Part shown: positions 44,078-53,139 of the stretch, piece after piece
Position numbering within the stretch: the first letter of the stretch is position 1
Layout: each line of letters starts with the position of its first letter
NCBI RefSeq assembly: GCF_002157505.1
Contig: NZ_NFSC01000024.1
Span: 1-64,000, forward strand
DNA: 64,000 nucleotides
Reading direction: 5' to 3'
Source of the DNA: Arthrobacter agilis
GTDB lineage: Bacteria > Actinomycetota > Actinomycetes > Actinomycetales > Micrococcaceae
The notes under the pieces: generated by a model
What the model saw: only the letters and a program-made list of their open reading frames with translations
Told to the model about the DNA's origin: nothing
Database searches by the model: none
Made by a program: the position numbers and the translations under genes

Positions 44078-44923
44078 ATGAACAAGATCATCCGCACCCT
44101 CAGCGCCTCCGTCCTCGCCGGCGGACTGGCCATCACCGTCGGCGCGTGCAGCCGCACCGCCGAGAGCACTGTGGCGGAAGACTGCCAGCCCGCTCACACC
44201 TTCCCGACCATCGAGGAGGGCACCCTCACCATCGGGCTGACCGACATCCCACCGTTCAGCTACACGAAGGACGACGAGCCGACCGGCATCGATGTGGACA
44301 TCGCGAAGGAATTCGCCGCCGAGAACTGCCTGGACGTGAAGTTCCAGCCCGTGACCTACGCCGCCGCCGTGCCCTCCGTGCAGGACGGACGCATCGATCT
44401 GACCATCGGGGACTGGTACCGGACCAAGGCCCGCACCGAAATCGTTAACCTGTCCGCGCCCCTGTACCTGGACGAGTTCGGTGTGATCTCCAAGGAGGGG
44501 ATCACCACGGTGGACCAGCTCAAGGGGAAGAAGGTGGGTACCGTGGACGGCTACCTGTGGGTCCAGGACCTGCGTGCCGTCCTTGGAGGGGACCTGAAGG
44601 TGTATCCCTCTAGCGTGGAACTGAAGCAGGACATCGACGCCGGCCGTCTCGATGTGGGCGTCGATGCCTACGGAACCGCCCTGTACAACTTCCAGGACTC
44701 CGACTACCAGGTCACCACCGTCGAACCAGATCCGGCCATCCTCGCGACCGTTGAGGCAGCGCAGACCGCCCTGCCCTACAGCAAGGACAACACCGAACTG
44801 GGTGCCGCTCTGGACGAAAAAGTCGCCGACCTGCACGACTCCGGACGGATCGTGGAGATCCTCGAGGAGCACGGGCTACCTGCCTCCGCCGCTGAGGTGG
44901 GCGAACCCCGCCTGATCGGCTGA
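44078..44923 (+). CDS. Extracellular solute-binding lipoprotein of the importer
   Basis: 281 residues. Lipobox LAITVGAC (Cys about residue 24) after a basic signal peptide. The type-II periplasmic-binding fold of the amino-acid SBP_bac_3 family is seen (LTIGLTDIPPFSYTKDDEPT, GIDVDIAKEFAAENC, DLTIGDWYRTKARTEIV). The usual Arg-Thr..R ligand residues (TKARTEIV) that bind the alpha-carboxylate are present. Specificity cannot be read directly; context suggests D-proline, a hydroxyproline or ornithine. Confidence 0.9.
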   Translation: MNKIIRTLSASVLAGGLAITVGACSRTAESTVAEDCQPAHTFPTIEEGTLTIGLTDIPPFSYTKDDEPTGIDVDIAKEFAAENCLDVKFQPVTYAAAVPSVQDGRIDLTIGDWYRTKARTEIVNLSAPLYLDEFGVISKEGITTVDQLKGKKVGTVDGYLWVQDLRAVLGGDLKVYPSSVELKQDIDAGRLDVGVDAYGTALYNFQDSDYQVTTVEPDPAILATVEAAQTALPYSKDNTELGAALDEKVADLHDSGRIVEILEEHGLPASAAEVGEPRLIG

Positions 44924-44956
44924 GCCACTCCTTCCCCAACTGCAAAGGAAACCCTT

Positions 44957-45904
44957 GTGCCCCTGACCCAGGACCACGACATCGCTGTCATCACCGCCGA
45001 CCAGGTTCCCGCGCATCTGTCGATGAACCGAGCTATCACAGCTCTGGAACAAGCCCTCCGGGACGGGCTCGACCCGGAGGGGTCACTGCCTCGCAGCAGC
45101 GTTCCCCTGGCACGGGGCAGTTTCCTGCTCATGCCCTCCGAGCACGGTCGGTACGCGGGCGTGAAGGTCCTCACCGTGGCCCCCGAGAACCACAAACGAC
45201 GGCTGCCGAAGATCCAGGGCCATTACCTGCTCTTCGACTCCGACACCCTCCGCCCCCTCGTTCTCATCGACGGTGTGTCCCTCACCGCCATCCGCACCCC
45301 AGCCATTTCAGCGCTGGCCATCCACCACCTGGCACCTACCAGGGCAGTGTCCCTGCTCGTGTTCGGCACCGGACCCCAGGCGCTCTACCACGTACGGGCC
45401 GTGGCCGCGGTGCGGGAACTCACCACGGTGACGGTGGTGGGCCGATCCCAGACGACGACTGAAGGCTTCGTCGACCGGCTACGGGCCGAAGGGCACGACG
45501 CCCGTCACGGAACCGCCACTGATGTGGGCACGGCGGACGTGATTGCCTGCTGCACGAGCGCCCGGGAACCCCTCTTCGACGGCTCCCTGGTCAGTGACCA
45601 CGCGGTAGTCGTGGCCATCGGTTCACACGAAGCAGATGCCCGGGAAGTCGATGACGTGCTGGTCGCCCGCAGCCTCGTCTACGTCGAGGACGTGCAGACA
45701 GCCCTGCGCGAGGCCGGTGATGTGATCATCGGCATCGAGCACGGAGCGATCACCCGCGAGGATCTGCAAACCCTCTCCGACCTGGTCCGTCACGGCGCCA
45801 CACCGCGACGGGGTCCGGCATTCTTCAAGAGCGTGGGGATGGGCTGGCAGGACCTGGTCACTGCCAGCGTCGTCTACGAGGACTTCCGCTCTCTTGGGAC
45901 CTAA
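44957..45904 (+). CDS. Ornithine cyclodeaminase / delta1-pyrroline-2-carboxylate reductase family protein
   Basis: 315 residues from GTG 44957 behind AAAGGAAACCC. Family landmarks: GRYAGVKVLTVAPENHKRRL with the substrate-binding Lys, LIDGVSLTAIRTPAISALAI, and the Rossmann segment LLVFGTGPQALYHVRAVA. In this superfamily, members next to D-amino-acid or hydroxyproline dehydrogenases reduce delta1-pyrroline-2-carboxylate to L-proline; true cyclodeaminases make L-proline from ornithine. Both products feed PutA across the divergent promoter. The neighbouring FAD dehydrogenase favours the reductase role. Confidence 0.85.
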   Translation: MPLTQDHDIAVITADQVPAHLSMNRAITALEQALRDGLDPEGSLPRSSVPLARGSFLLMPSEHGRYAGVKVLTVAPENHKRRLPKIQGHYLLFDSDTLRPLVLIDGVSLTAIRTPAISALAIHHLAPTRAVSLLVFGTGPQALYHVRAVAAVRELTTVTVVGRSQTTTEGFVDRLRAEGHDARHGTATDVGTADVIACCTSAREPLFDGSLVSDHAVVVAIGSHEADAREVDDVLVARSLVYVEDVQTALREAGDVIIGIEHGAITREDLQTLSDLVRHGATPRRGPAFFKSVGMGWQDLVTASVVYEDFRSLGT

Positions 45905-45958
45905 GAACGCTCACGCCACCTTCAGCCACCGCCCCTTCAGACTCCCGAGGGAGATCAC

Positions 45959-47197
45959 ATGAGAACTATCGTCATCGGTGCCGGAGCGATCGGACTGTCC
46001 TCGGCGTACTACCTGCGCAAGAGCGGGGTCGACGTCACCATCATCGATCCCTCATCTCCGGGGTCCAAGGCATCCAGTCACAATGCTGGCTGGGTAGTAC
46101 CCAGCATGTCCGCTCCCGTCCCCGCTCCGGGCATGATGGGACAGGCACTGCGCTGGATGTTGCGTCGCGACAGCCCCCTCTACGTCACCCCTACTCTCAG
46201 TCCACAGTTCCTCCGGTTTATGGCGCTCATGTTGCGCAACTGCACCACCGCCCGGTTCGAAGCCGGCCTGAAAGTGCTGTCAGATCTGAGCGCGGAAACG
46301 CTGCAGGCGTTTGATGATCTGGCTGCTGACGGAGTCCAATTCGAGTCCCATGCCGACCCGCTGACAATGCTGTTCAGGGACAGGAAGAAGCTCGAGGCCC
46401 ACGCGCTGGAACTGACGACAGTGGCCGAGCGCATCCCCGGCTTTTCCTGGCGAGTCCTGGACAGCTCCGACATTGCCCGGGAACTCCCCCAGGTAGCTGG
46501 TGGCCTCGCCGGTGGGCTGGAGAGCATCGGTGACCGCTCCCTGGATCCTGCCTCGTTCACCGAGGGACTAGCTGATGCCTGCAGGCGCGAGGGGGTGGAA
46601 TTCCGTCTGGGTCAGCCGGCCTCCCTACGCCAGGAAAACGGTTCCGCCGTCTCGGTGGTTGTCGGGGAAGACCTGTTGCGGGCAGACCGCATCGTGGTGG
46701 CAGCCGGAGTATGGACCAACCAGGTCCTAGCTGGCATCCGCGAGCACGTCGCAGTCCAGGCAGGCAAGGGCTACGGTTATGACCTCCCACTACAGCCCGA
46801 CGGACCCACGCATCCCCTGTATCTTGCCGAAGCGAAGGTTGCTATCACGCCGCTGCAGAAATCAGTCCGCATTGCAGGGACGATGGGCTTCGGCGGAATC
46901 GACGAACGCATCGATTCCGTTCGCGCCGGCGGTATCCTCTCCAGCCTCCCCGCCTATTTCACGGCGTGGCCGGACATGTCCAAAAAGCCTCAGCCGTGGA
47001 CTGGACTACGCCCCATGACCCCTGACGGGCTACCGATCATCGGTCCGCTGCCGCGCCAGCCAAACGTGCTGGTGGCAACCGGCCACGCAATGCTCGGTGT
47101 CAGCCTCGCCCCACCCACCGGTCGGCTGATCGCGGAAATGGCCACCGGTCAGGTCCCTGCCCGTCACCGAGCCAGCCTGGCCGCTGACCGCTTCTAA
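45959..47197 (+). CDS. DadA-type FAD-dependent D-amino-acid dehydrogenase
   Basis: 412 residues, ATG 45959 behind CGAGGGAGATCAC. N-terminal FAD motif VIGAGAIGLSSAYYL, the DadA-like SSHNAGWVVPSMSAPVPAPG, and the C-terminal GLRPMTPDGLPIIGPLPRQP and TGHAMLGVSLAPPTGRL. It would oxidise a D-amino acid, here most plausibly D-proline or cis-4-hydroxy-D-proline, giving a delta1-pyrroline-2-carboxylate that the preceding gene product reduces. It is the last enzyme gene before a strong terminator. Confidence 0.88.
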   Translation: MRTIVIGAGAIGLSSAYYLRKSGVDVTIIDPSSPGSKASSHNAGWVVPSMSAPVPAPGMMGQALRWMLRRDSPLYVTPTLSPQFLRFMALMLRNCTTARFEAGLKVLSDLSAETLQAFDDLAADGVQFESHADPLTMLFRDRKKLEAHALELTTVAERIPGFSWRVLDSSDIARELPQVAGGLAGGLESIGDRSLDPASFTEGLADACRREGVEFRLGQPASLRQENGSAVSVVVGEDLLRADRIVVAAGVWTNQVLAGIREHVAVQAGKGYGYDLPLQPDGPTHPLYLAEAKVAITPLQKSVRIAGTMGFGGIDERIDSVRAGGILSSLPAYFTAWPDMSKKPQPWTGLRPMTPDGLPIIGPLPRQPNVLVATGHAMLGVSLAPPTGRLIAEMATGQVPARHRASLAADRF

Positions 47198-47240
47198 CCT
47201 ACGGTCGAAGAGCACCACCCCTATCAAGCCGGATTGGGAG

Positions 47241-47305
47241 GCCATCGCGGGATTTTCGGATTCCGTGATGGCTTGTTCTCCCCGGTAGCAGCTACCGGGG
47301 AGAAC
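47241..47305 (+). terminator. Double hairpin terminator of the importer operon
   Basis: An imperfect hairpin (47241-47272) is followed by perfect 15-bp arms at 47275-47289 and 47291-47305. It starts about 45 bases after the dehydrogenase stop and separates the operon from the GntR gene. The following 47306-47491 holds the GntR promoter with a GTGTATATGACAC box. Confidence 0.7.
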
Positions 47306-47491
47306 ACCCTCCCTGTGGGACATGGGGGCGAGGCCGAAGCTCTCCCGCCCTGACAGATGCCCGGAGGAGGGCCAGTAGGGCTATCACTTCTCCGGGCTTC
47401 CTGCCCCGGTATGCCGTTTGAAAAGTTCCCTCCCGCCGCCCACTACTGTGTATATGACACCTTAAACATCAACCGAAAAGAGGAGGAGCAT

Positions 47492-48205
47492 ATGAGCATC
47501 CCTCTAATGTGGAACGACTCCTCCGCACAGGCCATAGCAACCCAGAGCTACCGTGAACAGGCCGCACGGATCATCCGCGCGCAAATCGTCTCGGGACGCC
47601 TTGAGCCCGACTCCCTGTACTCCATCGGGGAGATCGCGGAGAAACTTCGCGTCTCGATTACGCCTGTGCGTGAGGCCCTGCATGACCTGGCCCGCGAAGG
47701 CCTGATCGAGATGAAACGCAACCGGGGCTTCCAGGTACGCACGCCTTCCAGCAAGGAACTCGACGACATCGTCCAGATCCGTAGCATGCTTGAAGTCTCC
47801 TCGGTCCGCGAAATCACCGAACGAGCTCTTATCGAGGATTTCACACCACTGCGGGAACTGAGCCGCAGGACAGAGGTCTTCGCTCAGGCTGGTGAATGGA
47901 TCGGATTCCTCGATACCGACCGGGAATTCCACTTGTCCATTCTCGCAGCCCTCGGTAACCCAAAGCTCCTGGAAATGGTCGGTTCCTTGCGCGATCAAAG
48001 CCGTCTTTTCGGTCTGGACAAAATGGCCGGATCCCCTAACTTCCTGCAATCCACCAAGGAACACGAACTACTGCTCGACGCCATCGAAGCCCAAGAAGCA
48101 GAACGAGCGGCACAAATCATGGCAGTACACCTTCGGCACGTTCGGGGCATCTGGGCCGGCCAGGCCGAAAGCCAATCAACCGCGGTGGCTTCGACCACGA
48201 CATAG
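47492..48205 (+). CDS. GntR/FadR-family regulator of the amino-acid locus
   Basis: 237 residues from ATG 47492 behind a perfect AGGAGGAG. The winged HTH is at about residues 18-82 (QAARIIRAQIVSGRLEPDSL, IAEKLRVSITPVREALHDLA, MKRNRGFQVRTPS), followed by the FCD effector domain (MLEVSSVREITERALIE, FLDTDREFHLSILAALGNPK, with metal-binding Asp/His). It probably represses putA and the importer operon via AGGT...ACCT boxes and responds to proline or an intermediate. Confidence 0.88.
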   Translation: MSIPLMWNDSSAQAIATQSYREQAARIIRAQIVSGRLEPDSLYSIGEIAEKLRVSITPVREALHDLAREGLIEMKRNRGFQVRTPSSKELDDIVQIRSMLEVSSVREITERALIEDFTPLRELSRRTEVFAQAGEWIGFLDTDREFHLSILAALGNPKLLEMVGSLRDQSRLFGLDKMAGSPNFLQSTKEHELLLDAIEAQEAERAAQIMAVHLRHVRGIWAGQAESQSTAVASTTT

Positions 48206-48301
48206 TCCTTGCCCGGGTGTTGCAACGGGTACACCACCGCCAGGAAAAACTGCACAACTGTTCCAGTCATTGAAGACGGCGTCCACCATGAGGACCTTCG
48301 G

Positions 48302-48694
48302 TGCCACAGCGACGCGGGTAGCCAATCTACGTCGATTCGCTACGGCGAACGCCTCGCGGAGATCGGTGCGACTCCCTCCATCGGGACCGTCGGCGACAGC
48401 TATGACAACACCCTGGCTGAGACGGTGAATGGCTACTACAAGACCGAACTCGTCCGTGGTCCAGCTCGCCCTGGTCCGTGGAAGACAGTCGAGGACCTCG
48501 AGCTAGCGACCCTCGGATGGGTCCACTGGCACAACACGCAGCGCCTTCACAGCTACCTCGGCGATGTCCCGCCCGCGGAGTTCGAGCAGGCGTTCTATGC
48601 TGGCCAGACCCCAATCAGCTGGTGGGAACCACATAACGCGAATCTCCATCAAACCCAGAGCGGTTCAGGTGGGGTTGTACTGCGTTTGGTGTAG
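48302..48694 (+). pseudogene. IS3-family transposase, C-terminal remnant
   Basis: The text CHSDAGSQSTSIRYGERLAE, IGATPSIGTVGDSYDNTLAE, TVNGYYKTELVRGPARPGPW, ending in LGWVHWHNTQRLHSYLGDVP, is the last third of an IS3-type OrfB (rve integrase domain), with DSYDN and the catalytic Glu. OrfA, the DDE front part and the left end are missing; no complete inverted repeats are seen. It marks a past insertion at the right end of the amino-acid locus. Confidence 0.85.
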
Positions 48695-48783
48695 GTGAGG
48701 TCGCGTCGGTTGGCGGATTCGCTGGGGGCCGGGCCTGGAAAGACTGGATGTGTCGTTCTTCCCGTCCTTGAAAGGTCCTTTCG

Positions 48784-51018
48784 ATGTCTATTTTTCTCTC
48801 CCGCCTGGGGCGCTTCAGTGCCCGGCACCGACTGATATTGGTTGGTGTGTGGGCCCTGATCTTCATCACGTTCTCCGGCGTCATGGCCGCTGGCATCATC
48901 AACCCGAAGGACACCGAGGCAGCTGAGCAGTCGGTGTCTCAGACGGATGCTTCCCGCACCCTGGAAAGGGTGGACGAGGAATTCCCGAAGGTGGCGGGGC
49001 AGACTGAAGCCGCCGATACTCTGCAGCTGGTCTTTGAAGCAACAGAAGGAAGCACTGTGACCGATCCGGTTACGGCTGCGGCGATCACGGACATGCTCAC
49101 CCGGGCAGCGGAACTACCAGGGGTGTCTGCGGTTTCAAACCCGCTGGACCCTGCGGCCCCCTACGTCTCGGCGAGTCAGAGTCTGGCGGTCGCCACGCTG
49201 AGCTACGCCGAGCTCGGTGACACAGCGGATAAGACGGAGAAGTACGACGCGGCCCTGGCGCTGCGCGATGACGCACCCGAGGACGTGCGGGTCGAGCTCG
49301 GTGGGAATCTCCTAGATACCGCGGCACCGCATTCGGGTCCGGGTGAGGTCGTCGGTGTCCTGGTGGCGTTCGTGGTTCTGCTGCTGACCTTCGGGTCGCT
49401 GCGCGCAGCCGGCTCGAACCTCTTCATCGCAGCGATCGGCACCGGCGTCGGAGTCCTTGGCGTCCTGGCATTCGGCACGATCGTCCCAGTCGGCGGGAAC
49501 GTCATCATCCTGGCCTCCATGCTGGGCCTGGCGGTCGGTATCGACTACAGCCTGTTCATCCTCTCCCGCTTCCGCACCGAACTGCGCGAGGGCAGGACCA
49601 CGATCGACGCTATCGCCCGTGCCACCGGCACCGCCGGCACCGCAGTCGTCTTCGCCGGACTGACTGTCCTGATCGCCTTGGTCGGGCTGAGCATCGTGAA
49701 CATCACCGCGATCACCGAAATGGGCTTGGCCGCGGCGTTCGCGGTCCTCATCGCCGTCCTGATGTCCCTGACCCTGCTGCCGGTCTTCATGCGCACCATG
49801 GGTCAGCGCGCCCTGCCCCGGAACGAACGCAACCTCCCCGAGGGCACCATCACCGCGCACCCCACGACACCGCGCAAGAGCTTCCTCAACGGCTGGGCCA
49901 AAACGGTCGTGGGGCGCCCCATCCTCGCGATCCTCGGCGGTGTCCTGGTCCTGGTCGTCGTAGCAGCACCGGTCCTGGACCTGAAGACCGCGTACAACAT
50001 TCCCGGAGGCGCCGACCCTGAGTCCACTGAACGCACCGCCTACAACTTGGTCCTCGATGAGTTCGGTGGCGCCCAGAGCCCCCTGATCGTCTTCGCCGAG
50101 GGCACCGGCATCGAATCCCAGCTCCCCGCCATAGAGGAAGACCTCAGCACCCTGGCAGGTGTCCAGCAGGTCATCCCCGGCCAGGTCAACGCGACCGGTG
50201 ACGCCGCCCTGCTGACCGTCATCCCCGAAGGCAGCCCCATTGATGAGCAGACCAAGGACCTCGTCAACACCATCCGCGATGACACAGCCGTTTCCGGGGT
50301 GAACCTCGACGTCACCGGCGAAGCGGTCATCTACATCGACGAGGACGCTCAGATGAACACAGCGCTCATCCAGTACCTGGTGGTCATCGTCCTGCTGTCC
50401 CTGGTCCTGCTGACCATCATGTTCCGCTCCATCCTCATCCCGATCGTCGCGACTCTGGGCTTCCTGCTCTCCGTGGCCGCATCGTTCGGCGGCAGCGTCG
50501 CGGTCTTCCAGTGGGGCTGGCTGGATGCCATCATCCCCGCACCTCAGGGAGATCCCATGCTGAGCCTGCTGCCGATCCTGCTCGTCGGCGTCCTGTTCGG
50601 CCTGGCCATGGATTACCAGGTGTTCCTGGTCTCCCGTATTCAGGAAATGCGAGGCAAGGGCATGGACCCCAAGAAGGCCATCGTCGAGGGCTTCACACGC
50701 TCAGCTCCGGTCCTCGTCGCGGCCGGCACCATCATGGCCGTCGTGTTCGCCGGTTTCGCCTCCAGCACCATGGCCATCGCCGCGTCCATCGCCTTCGGCC
50801 TCGTCGTGGGAGTCGTCGCGGATGTCTTCATCGTCCGCCTGATCCTCATGCCAGCGATGCTCTCCCTCCTCGGGAACGCAGCCTGGTGGATGCCGAAGTG
50901 GATGGACCGCATCATCCCCAACATCGACATCGAAGGCCACGCCCTCGAGAACAAGGAGAACGAGGACGACAACGACCGGGTAGAACGCAGTGAGACTGAT
51001 CAGCTCACGACCGTCTGA
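48784..51018 (+). CDS. MMPL/RND-family membrane transporter
   Basis: 744 residues. Twelve membrane helices in two repeats. The MMPL signatures are visible: VVGVLVAFVVLLLTFGSLRA, MLGLAVGIDYSLFILSRFR in the first half and GVLFGLAMDYQVFLVSRIQE in the second, with Asp-Tyr proton-relay pairs. Extracytoplasmic loops lie at about residues 35-170 and 400-520. It exports lipids or hydrophobic compounds in many actinobacteria. Start ATG 48784 behind GAAAGG. A perfect terminator follows. Confidence 0.9.
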   Translation: MSIFLSRLGRFSARHRLILVGVWALIFITFSGVMAAGIINPKDTEAAEQSVSQTDASRTLERVDEEFPKVAGQTEAADTLQLVFEATEGSTVTDPVTAAAITDMLTRAAELPGVSAVSNPLDPAAPYVSASQSLAVATLSYAELGDTADKTEKYDAALALRDDAPEDVRVELGGNLLDTAAPHSGPGEVVGVLVAFVVLLLTFGSLRAAGSNLFIAAIGTGVGVLGVLAFGTIVPVGGNVIILASMLGLAVGIDYSLFILSRFRTELREGRTTIDAIARATGTAGTAVVFAGLTVLIALVGLSIVNITAITEMGLAAAFAVLIAVLMSLTLLPVFMRTMGQRALPRNERNLPEGTITAHPTTPRKSFLNGWAKTVVGRPILAILGGVLVLVVVAAPVLDLKTAYNIPGGADPESTERTAYNLVLDEFGGAQSPLIVFAEGTGIESQLPAIEEDLSTLAGVQQVIPGQVNATGDAALLTVIPEGSPIDEQTKDLVNTIRDDTAVSGVNLDVTGEAVIYIDEDAQMNTALIQYLVVIVLLSLVLLTIMFRSILIPIVATLGFLLSVAASFGGSVAVFQWGWLDAIIPAPQGDPMLSLLPILLVGVLFGLAMDYQVFLVSRIQEMRGKGMDPKKAIVEGFTRSAPVLVAAGTIMAVVFAGFASSTMAIAASIAFGLVVGVVADVFIVRLILMPAMLSLLGNAAWWMPKWMDRIIPNIDIEGHALENKENEDDNDRVERSETDQLTTV

Positions 51019-51038
51019 CACGCCTTGAGCCGCAGTGT

Positions 51039-51075
51039 CCTGTGGGCCTTCCCGTATCTCGGGGAGGCCCACAGG
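51039..51075 (+). terminator. Terminator after the MMPL gene
   Basis: 15-base arms (51039-51053 and 51061-51075) with one mismatch and a 7-base loop, 20 bases after the stop. The 51076-51323 gap holds no supported gene. Confidence 0.75.
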
Positions 51076-51323
51076 CCTTGGGCCCTGACTGTTGTGGTCA
51101 TACTGCTTTCCCGCTCCGATGAGGCTGGACAATGCGTTTGGGAGGGCCGCGGAGTGGGCGCAGAAACGCTGTACGTCATCTGGTGTAGGACAAGTCGATT
51201 CCGGCGGTGGACGCCCTGATCGCCGTCATTGGACAGCATGGAAGACAACAGAGGAACCTGCGCTGGTGTATATCCAGTCGCCGCGTGCCTAAAGAACCGG
51301 AACCAGAAACAAGGAAGTCCGCG

Positions 51324-51791
51324 ATGAACATCGTCCAACGGCTGGGGTCCTTCACGATCGTGGGCACCGTGGCTTTCGTCGTCGATCTCGGTGCGTTCAA
51401 TCTGCTCGCCTACGGGTTGGGTACCGGCTTGATGACCGCGAAGATCCTCTCCGTCGCGCTGGCAACTGTTGTTTCGTGGGCCGGCAGCCGCTACTTCACC
51501 TTCAAGGAGCTCGGCGGCCGAACCTCGTTTCACGAGATACTGCTGTTCGCCCTGACGAATCTGGTGGGCCTGGGCATCGCTGCCGGATGCCTGTATATCT
51601 CGCACTACCTGCTCGGCTTCACCAGCGTGGTGGCGGACAATATAGCGGGCAATGTCATCGGTGTTCTCCTGGGCAACGTCTTCCGCTACTTCTCCTACCG
51701 ATATGTTGTGTTCCAGCCACCCACGCCTATACCGCCTGCACCGCCTGCAGCCTTTCACCACTTTCCCACCGTCGATCGAGTACACGCATGA
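51324..51791 (+). CDS. GtrA-family membrane protein
   Basis: 155 residues from ATG 51324 behind AAGGAAG. Four membrane helices with the GtrA pattern: FTIVGTVAFVVDLGAFNLL, ALATVVSWAGSRYFTFKE, and the end FRYFSYRYVVFQ. These proteins assist transfer of lipid-linked sugars across the membrane. Its TGA overlaps the ATG of the histidine kinase (ATGA), an unusual coupling with a signalling gene. Confidence 0.85.
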   Translation: MNIVQRLGSFTIVGTVAFVVDLGAFNLLAYGLGTGLMTAKILSVALATVVSWAGSRYFTFKELGGRTSFHEILLFALTNLVGLGIAAGCLYISHYLLGFTSVVADNIAGNVIGVLLGNVFRYFSYRYVVFQPPTPIPPAPPAAFHHFPTVDRVHA

Positions 51792-53119
51792 AACTTATGA
51801 TGCCCGCCCGGCGACCGGATACAGCGCCGGCTCCTGAGGTCCGGGGCCCGTTCTGGCAGGAGGCGGTTTTCCTGGTCGTCGTCCTGGCAATCATGATCGG
51901 GGGGCTGTGGGGTCAGTCGGGGTACACGACGACCCCCGAAGCCGGGCTCGTGGTTCTCGCGGTCGCCTCCTACCTTCCCTTGTTCGTCAGGACGCGATGG
52001 CCGATCCCGGTGCTCATCATCGTGGTCGCGGTCGAGGTCCTGCATCTGATTCTCCTGCCCGTCCTCGGCCCCGACGCGGCAGCATCCGCGCAGGCCGTCA
52101 CGACCGCCAGTGTGGCCGCGTTTCAGCCGGTTCCGGTCGCCACCATGGCGGCGATGTACAACGTCGCGCTTCACAAGGAACCGTTCACCGCCTGGTTGGC
52201 CGGTCTGGCGTCGGCTCTCACCCTGTCCGGCGTCGCCTTCGTCCTCTACCCGGCGAACCTGCTGGCGACCACACTGATCATGGGGAACCTCGTCGTCATT
52301 GCGACGGCAATCGGGACGACAGTTAGGCACCGTCGGACAAGCACCATCAGGCGGCGGATAGCCCAGGAAGAGCATGTCCGCGCCCAGGTTCTGGCCGAGC
52401 GGATGCGCATCGCCCGGGAACTGCACGACGTCCTCGCCCATAACCTCACCCTCGTCAACGCCCAGGCGGGTGTGGCCAAGTTCCTCCTGCCCACCGATCC
52501 TGCAGCGGCCGAGACAGCGCTGGGCAACATCACGAACCACACGCGCAGGGCCATCGATGACCTACGCGCCACGGTCGGCCTGCTGCGTGAGGAACCCGAA
52601 ACTCCCAGTGAACCTATCGGTAAGGGCGAGGTGAGGCCGGCAGGACCGGGCACGGTTCAGGACGAGGACAACGGCGTAAAAGGGATGGAAGGGGCGACAC
52701 GCAGCGCTCTGGCGCCTACCCATACTCTCGAGCACCTACCGATGATGCTCGATTCCTTTCGTAGCGTCGGGAACTTCGTGCATGACAGCCAGTACGGGGC
52801 CCCAGTGCGCATGCCACAGATCAATGATCTCGGTGCCTACCGCATCATCCAGGAGTCCCTGACGAATGCCGCGAAACACGCTCCTGGGGCGCCGATCAGG
52901 GTGGACCTACGATGGCAGCAGAGCTCACTGGACATCACCATCACCAATGACCCTTCACCGACGACGATTCGCGACCATCAGCGGCCCCACCGGCCCCTGG
53001 GTACGGGCCATGGACTGATCGGGATGCGTGAGCGCGCCCTCACCGCCGGAGGTACTTTCGAGGCCGGCGCGCTCATCAACGGCGGGTACAGGGTCCACGC
53101 CAGCATCCCTACAACGTAG
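51788..53119 (+). CDS. NarL-type sensor histidine kinase
   Basis: 443 residues from ATG 51788. The N-terminal half has about five membrane helices. The HisKA_3 dimerisation domain carries the phosphorylated His in RMRIARELHDVLAHNLTLVN near residue 215, followed by an HATPase domain (QESLTNAAKHAPGAPIRVDL, GHGLIGMRERALTAGG). A 60-residue insertion rich in Gly/Glu lies between the two parts. It is paired with the response regulator 20 bases downstream. Confidence 0.9.
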   Translation: MKLMMPARRPDTAPAPEVRGPFWQEAVFLVVVLAIMIGGLWGQSGYTTTPEAGLVVLAVASYLPLFVRTRWPIPVLIIVVAVEVLHLILLPVLGPDAAASAQAVTTASVAAFQPVPVATMAAMYNVALHKEPFTAWLAGLASALTLSGVAFVLYPANLLATTLIMGNLVVIATAIGTTVRHRRTSTIRRRIAQEEHVRAQVLAERMRIARELHDVLAHNLTLVNAQAGVAKFLLPTDPAAAETALGNITNHTRRAIDDLRATVGLLREEPETPSEPIGKGEVRPAGPGTVQDEDNGVKGMEGATRSALAPTHTLEHLPMMLDSFRSVGNFVHDSQYGAPVRMPQINDLGAYRIIQESLTNAAKHAPGAPIRVDLRWQQSSLDITITNDPSPTTIRDHQRPHRPLGTGHGLIGMRERALTAGGTFEAGALINGGYRVHASIPTT

Positions 53120-53139
53120 ACATCACACGAAGGACCATC

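Noticed and set aside
48206..48783. Complete IS3 element
   Set aside because: Only the OrfB C-terminus is present; no OrfA, no left end and no paired terminal repeats.
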